Below are positions 5,504 through 8,784 of a stretch of 8,784 nt of DNA, in pieces; within the stretch, counting starts at the first letter, position 1, and the number at the start of each line of letters is the position of its first letter. Source of the DNA: an uncultured Actinomyces sp. (GTDB taxonomy: Bacteria > Actinomycetota > Actinomycetes > Actinomycetales > Actinomycetaceae). The DNA is taken from contig CAKAPY010000043.1 of the NCBI GenBank assembly GCA_916719935.1, positions 1 to 8,784 of the forward strand, read 5' to 3'. The notes under the pieces are model-generated. The model made no database searches and was not told the origin of the DNA. It saw only the letters and a list, made by a program, of their open reading frames with translations. Position numbers and translations under genes: made by a program.

Positions 5504-6439
5504 CTACTCGAGGAAAGATCTCAGCACGTGCACAACCCCGGCCTCGTTATTCGAAGGCGCAACAAAGCGAGCTGCGGCAAGGATATCGGGGGACGCATTC
5601 GCCATCGCAAAGGAAAATTCAGCGCGCGACATCATCCCAAGGTCGTTTCCCGCATCTCCAAATACTGCGGTTTGTGCAGGTGAGACCCCAAGATACTTCT
5701 GCAGCTCGCTGACAGCTTGGCCTTTATCGACTCCACGCATCTGCAAATCAGCCCAGTTATCGCCAGAAAGCGCGAATTGATGACTCTTCTTGAAGCTTCC
5801 CAAAGTTCGTTCAGCCAAGGGCTTCACATCCCCTGCACTGCGCAGAGCAAGCTTGATGATCGCGTCATCTAATTCACCGCGTTCAATCTCATCAAGAACC
5901 TCAATCAGGTCTTCAACAACCTGAGTTCGCGCGTAATACGGCACGATTGCATGCAAGAAAGGCTCATCGCTGCGCTCGATATACGCTGACTTCTTCCCGC
6001 AGACGACAAGGCCACCGTCCCACTGCGCAGCTTCTACATCCTGAGCTTTCCCGTCTTGAACATCGGGATGTGCAGCAAAGAAACTACCTTGACGAGCGTG
6101 ATGACGGACTAACTCAACACAGCGGCGCACAGTCCCTAGGTCAAGGGGGCTTGAGGATATCTCTTCCCCATCACGCATAACAATCGCGCCATTTTCACCG
6201 ATAAAAGTCATCCCCAGGCGCCCCGGGAACATGTTGATCAGAGTCCAGATTTGCCGACCAGACGCGGGCGCAAAAGTCACGCCACGCGCCTCCATAGAAT
6301 CGAGGAGCTGCTCCAATCCCACGGGGAAGTTTTTCCGATCATCCAACAAGGTCCCATCCATATCGACCGCTGCCAGACGGATATCAGCACCCGCATATGT
6401 AGCGGGATCACTTGCCTGCGGCATTGACGCTTCGCGCAT
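5504..6439 (-). CDS. Cof-type HAD-IIB family phosphatase
   Basis: This gene encodes 311 residues from an ATG at 6439, eight bases after GAGGAAG. Reading further upstream only reaches a TTG, in DNA that also serves the divergent gene. HAD motif I is DMDGTLLDD (26-34) with nucleophile D26 and acid/base D28. Motif II is PASGR with S60. The motif III lysine is K239 in GVDKGQA. Motif IV is GDAGND (261-266), the Mg-binding acidic pair. The IIB cap lies between motifs II and III, about 65-235. The family dephosphorylates sugar phosphates, nucleotides, flavin precursors or other small phosphates in the cytoplasm, and the substrate cannot be predicted. The protein is slightly longer than the usual 265-290 residues, mainly because of about 20 extra N-terminal residues. 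It is divergent from the SAH hydrolase-like gene. Confidence 0.9.
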   Translation of the reverse strand: MREASMPQASDPATYAGADIRLAAVDMDGTLLDDRKNFPVGLEQLLDSMEARGVTFAPASGRQIWTLINMFPGRLGMTFIGENGAIVMRDGEEISSSPLDLGTVRRCVELVRHHARQGSFFAAHPDVQDGKAQDVEAAQWDGGLVVCGKKSAYIERSDEPFLHAIVPYYARTQVVEDLIEVLDEIERGELDDAIIKLALRSAGDVKPLAERTLGSFKKSHQFALSGDNWADLQMRGVDKGQAVSELQKYLGVSPAQTAVFGDAGNDLGMMSRAEFSFAMANASPDILAAARFVAPSNNEAGVVHVLRSFLE

Positions 6440-6575
6440 GTGTAGTACTTCCTCACGACCGAAAATGACGTCCTCAAGGGCACCCATTGAACAGAAAAGG
6501 ACCTGAGACCAGACTAACAACCACGCCTTTCGTGGACCTAATACCGCCTACCCGTCAACCTTGTGAAGGCTCATC

Positions 6576-6584
6576 TGCTAGTTT
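6576..6584 (+). promoter_or_regulatory. Extended -10 promoter for a probable leaderless transcript
   Basis: TGC followed by TAGTTT (6579-6584) forms an extended -10 of TGN-TANNNT type. Its end is 7 bases before the ATG at 6592, and no ribosome-binding site lies between. Transcription would begin at or next to the first base of the start codon. No clear -35 is present at the right distance. Confidence 0.5.
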
Positions 6585-6591
6585 GAACGGC

Positions 6592-8049
6592 ATGACCCAT
6601 GCGCAAGTGCTTCTGCGTGAATATGCCCGCGCAACAAATATGTTGATCGCGGGACGACGTTTCGTCACTTCAGACCCTGAGCTCGCTTCTCTTCTTGAGG
6701 CCTTCGGCGCTCAGGTCACTCCTCAGCCCAGCGGGAAAGGCACCACCGGCCTCGAGACAGTATTTGATCTCTCAGACCAGGCGCGCCCCCACCCGGGTGC
6801 AATTACCGTCGTCGCACCCTCCGGCAGCTTCCAAGGAGTTTACGCGCCCGATAGTTCCCTTTTGCGTGGCCCCGAGGATCCCGAGCGCATCGCGTGGGCC
6901 CGTTCGCTCATGCCCGTCACCGAGGCCGCGGTGAGCCGCATTGCCCACATCCTCCCGGGTCGCCGCATTGGCCTCGCCCTGGTTTTGGAACCAAAAACTG
7001 CTGCGCTTGCCCTCATGCTTGCCGAGGCCGGTGCTGAAGTGTGCGTCTTTGGGCACGCAAGCGAGACCCGAGATGACGTTGCCGACGCACTGCGCCGCGC
7101 GGGGCTGAAGGTCTTCGCCGACTCCCACGCAACTCCGGAGCAGGAAGAAGCACTCGCCCGCGACTTCCTCGCGGAAAACAACGAGTACCTGCTGGATGAC
7201 GGTTCGCATCTTATTCGCATGGCTCACGATCCGGGTCGCGCTCCCACAGCGCTTTCCGCTTTGCGCGGCGCTGCCGAGGAAACGACCTCGGGACTGCGAC
7301 CGCTACGCCATTTCCCGCTCCAAATCCCAGTGATTGCCAGCAATGACGCACGTTCCAAGACACTCTTCGATAACGCCTATGGAACCGGCCAATCCTGTTG
7401 GACAACAATCCTGGACATCATTGACCCCGCGAAAATTGGCGCCCCGATCCCCGGTATGAAGATCGGAGTCATCGGCTACGGTGACGTCGGAAAGGGATGC
7501 GCGCGCTTTGGCCGCGCACTGGGAGGAAAGGTCAGTGTCGTCGAACTTGACCCGGTTCGCGCTCTCCAAGCGCGCATGGATGGTTTCACTGTCGCTTCAC
7601 TGTCTGAGGTTGCCGCACGCGCAGGCATGTTGATTTCCGCGACGGGAGAGCCCTCGACCATTCCGCTCAGTGCGCTTGAGGCTCTCCCCGAAAATGCGAT
7701 TGTCACTGTCGCGGGCGGCGTGGTCGGTGAAGTTGAGTTCGAGCAGGCGCTCGCCGCGGGGTGGACGCTGAGCGAGGCCGCTGACCCACACGTGCAAAGG
7801 CTGACCGATCCGAAGGGTAAGTCCCTGCGTCTTCTGGAAAAGGGTGAAGGCATCAACTACACGGCCGGCGAAGGAAACCCCATCGAGATCATGGACATGA
7901 GTTTCGGAGTGCAAGTCGCAGCGCTCACTGAATTGTTGACCTGCGGGGAAGAGCTTTCTCCCGGGCTTCACAATCTTCCTAGCCACGCTGATGATGCGGT
8001 ATCTCGGGCTGCGCTTGATGCACTTCGTGGGACAGGCAATGCACAATAG
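6592..8049 (+). CDS. Divergent S-adenosylhomocysteine hydrolase-like protein
   Basis: This gene encodes 485 residues. The ATG at 6592 is chosen because an extended -10 lies just upstream and similarity to the family does not extend further. The family converts S-adenosylhomocysteine to adenosine and homocysteine by NAD-dependent chemistry. Retained features are EETTSG (229-234), NDARSKTLFDN (251-261, with K256 and D260 matching human K186 and D190), the NAD-binding GYGDVGKG (295-302), E319 of VELDP, and N422. Changed features, by eye alignment: human H55 in CLHMT is V131 in a LVLEP context, H301 of NIGHFD is a glycine (about G376), and H353 of GHP is N429. The usual C-terminal tail with the Lys/Tyr pair that contacts the neighbour's NAD is missing. 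The first 105 residues match canonical SAH hydrolase poorly. The NAD-dehydrogenase fold is therefore secure, but ordinary SAH hydrolysis is doubtful. An amidohydrolase gene follows after 4 bases. Confidence 0.82.
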   Translation: MTHAQVLLREYARATNMLIAGRRFVTSDPELASLLEAFGAQVTPQPSGKGTTGLETVFDLSDQARPHPGAITVVAPSGSFQGVYAPDSSLLRGPEDPERIAWARSLMPVTEAAVSRIAHILPGRRIGLALVLEPKTAALALMLAEAGAEVCVFGHASETRDDVADALRRAGLKVFADSHATPEQEEALARDFLAENNEYLLDDGSHLIRMAHDPGRAPTALSALRGAAEETTSGLRPLRHFPLQIPVIASNDARSKTLFDNAYGTGQSCWTTILDIIDPAKIGAPIPGMKIGVIGYGDVGKGCARFGRALGGKVSVVELDPVRALQARMDGFTVASLSEVAARAGMLISATGEPSTIPLSALEALPENAIVTVAGGVVGEVEFEQALAAGWTLSEAADPHVQRLTDPKGKSLRLLEKGEGINYTAGEGNPIEIMDMSFGVQVAALTELLTCGEELSPGLHNLPSHADDAVSRAALDALRGTGNAQ

Positions 8050-8053
8050 TTCC

Positions 8054-8784
8054 ATGACTTCGACGCTTTCCCAGGATGACGCAGAGATCCTCAGCCCCCG
8101 CCCGCATTCCGACGTCGTCGAGGTCTACTCAGCTGGGCTCGTCATTCCGATCACCGCTCCATCCGTCTTGGACGGTGCTATTGCGGTTTCCGGTGGACGA
8201 ATCGAACACGTAGGATCTCGTGACTGGGTGATTCACGCGCTCGAGCAGTCGGGGCGCACCTTCGTCGAGCATCACGTCGACGGAGTACTAATGCCCGGCC
8301 TCGTCAATGCGCACACCCACCTGCAGTACACGGGAATGGCGGAAGTTGGAGCGAGGCGCTACACAGGTTTCCCCTCGTGGGCGCAGGCTTTCGACGCGGT
8401 CTATGACCACACAGAGTTTGATTGGAAGGCCGAGGCCACGCGGGGTGCGCGCCTCTCGATCCGCTATGGGACAACCAGTGCTGCCGATGTTGTCACCGAT
8501 CCCGAGGCCGCGAGCGCACTTCACGACCTGGGCTTGCACGGCGTCGCCTACTGGGAAGTCATGGGGTGGTCGAACGAAGATTGGGCGGCTCACGGTCCGG
8601 CAAGCGTCAACGCTTCCTTGGACGCAATGCCCACTCCCCCGCAGATCGGTATTTCCCCGCACGCCCCATACTCATTGGACGCGGAACCGCTTTTGGATCT
8701 TCCCGACCTTGCGCGTCGGCGTAACCTTCGCCTGCATATCCACTTGGGTGAATCCCATTCCGAGGCCGAGTGGAAAGAAGGCCG
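8054..8784 (+). CDS. Amidohydrolase, SAH/adenosine-deaminase-like, C-terminally cut by the window
   Basis: This gene has 243 complete codons from an ATG at 8054, open to the window end. The N-terminal beta-sandwich strand region (about 22-80) leads into PGLVNAHTHLQ, with metal ligands H87 and H89. SPHAPYS at 201-207 contributes H203. IHLGES at 229-234 gives the expected metal-binding His (H230) and the Glu (E233) characteristic of the TRZ/ATZ, S-adenosylhomocysteine and guanine deaminase-type branch. These enzymes hydrolytically deaminate purine or triazine rings using one zinc or iron. The later His/Asp ligands lie outside the window. The start is 4 bases after the SAH hydrolase-like stop with no good ribosome-binding site, which implies translational coupling. 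The exact substrate is undecided: SAH, methylthioadenosine, aminofutalosine and other aminated nucleosides are all possible. Confidence 0.85.
   Translation, partial: MTSTLSQDDAEILSPRPHSDVVEVYSAGLVIPITAPSVLDGAIAVSGGRIEHVGSRDWVIHALEQSGRTFVEHHVDGVLMPGLVNAHTHLQYTGMAEVGARRYTGFPSWAQAFDAVYDHTEFDWKAEATRGARLSIRYGTTSAADVVTDPEAASALHDLGLHGVAYWEVMGWSNEDWAAHGPASVNASLDAMPTPPQIGISPHAPYSLDAEPLLDLPDLARRRNLRLHIHLGESHSEAEWKEG

Noticed and set aside
6521..6535. Small hairpin CCACG-CCTTT-CGTGG in the HAD/SAHH-like divergent gap
   Set aside because: A 5-bp stem is too short to support an operator or attenuator call without further copies or conservation.
6487..6591. Upstream extension of the SAH hydrolase-like gene
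   Set aside because: It would cover the divergent promoter region, lacks a ribosome-binding site and shows no similarity to the family. An extended -10 just before 6592 argues for the shorter start.

Overview
The window looks like a chromosomal core segment of an actinobacterium with moderate GC content, most likely a member of the Actinomycetaceae. The evidence is the conserved cell-division neighbourhood (class E sortase, DUF881 protein, CrgA, rhomboid protease, PpiA-type cyclophilin). In other actinobacteria this cluster lies within tens of kilobases of dnaA. GTG starts, short intergenic gaps and a probable leaderless gene fit the same group. The family-level placement is inference.

Left part (1-1404): the start of a class E sortase gene and a DUF881 membrane protein gene run leftward and overlap by 8 bases. 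The divergently transcribed crgA encodes a two-helix septum protein with an unusually long, highly charged N-terminal extension. A 575-base gene-free stretch follows (1405-1979). It holds a perfect inverted repeat, a strong terminator hairpin, and two clusters of DnaA boxes in one orientation (four boxes at 1572-1615 and three at 1807-1835) that flank an AT-rich core. This has the architecture of a replication origin or a DnaA-binding regulatory locus, and it is the most striking feature of the window.

Middle (1980-4949): a leftward operon reads ppiA, then a rhomboid protease with an N-terminal zinc-finger-like segment, then a DUF364/DUF4213-type protein. Transcribed away from ppiA is an alanine-rich, single-pass membrane protein resembling the Streptomyces DUF5324 family. 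A symmetrical hairpin ends that gene where it converges with the next leftward unit.

Right part (5048-8784): a small multi-pass membrane protein with its own good promoter lies downstream of a Cof-type HAD-IIB phosphatase, both leftward. Divergent from the phosphatase is a probable two-gene unit. It has an S-adenosylhomocysteine hydrolase-like protein that keeps the NAD site but lacks catalytic histidines, followed after 4 bases by an amidohydrolase of the SAH/adenosine-deaminase-like type that is cut by the window edge. The pair suggests nucleoside or thioether salvage, but the substrate cannot be read from the sequence. No tRNA, rRNA, CRISPR array or insertion sequence was seen.
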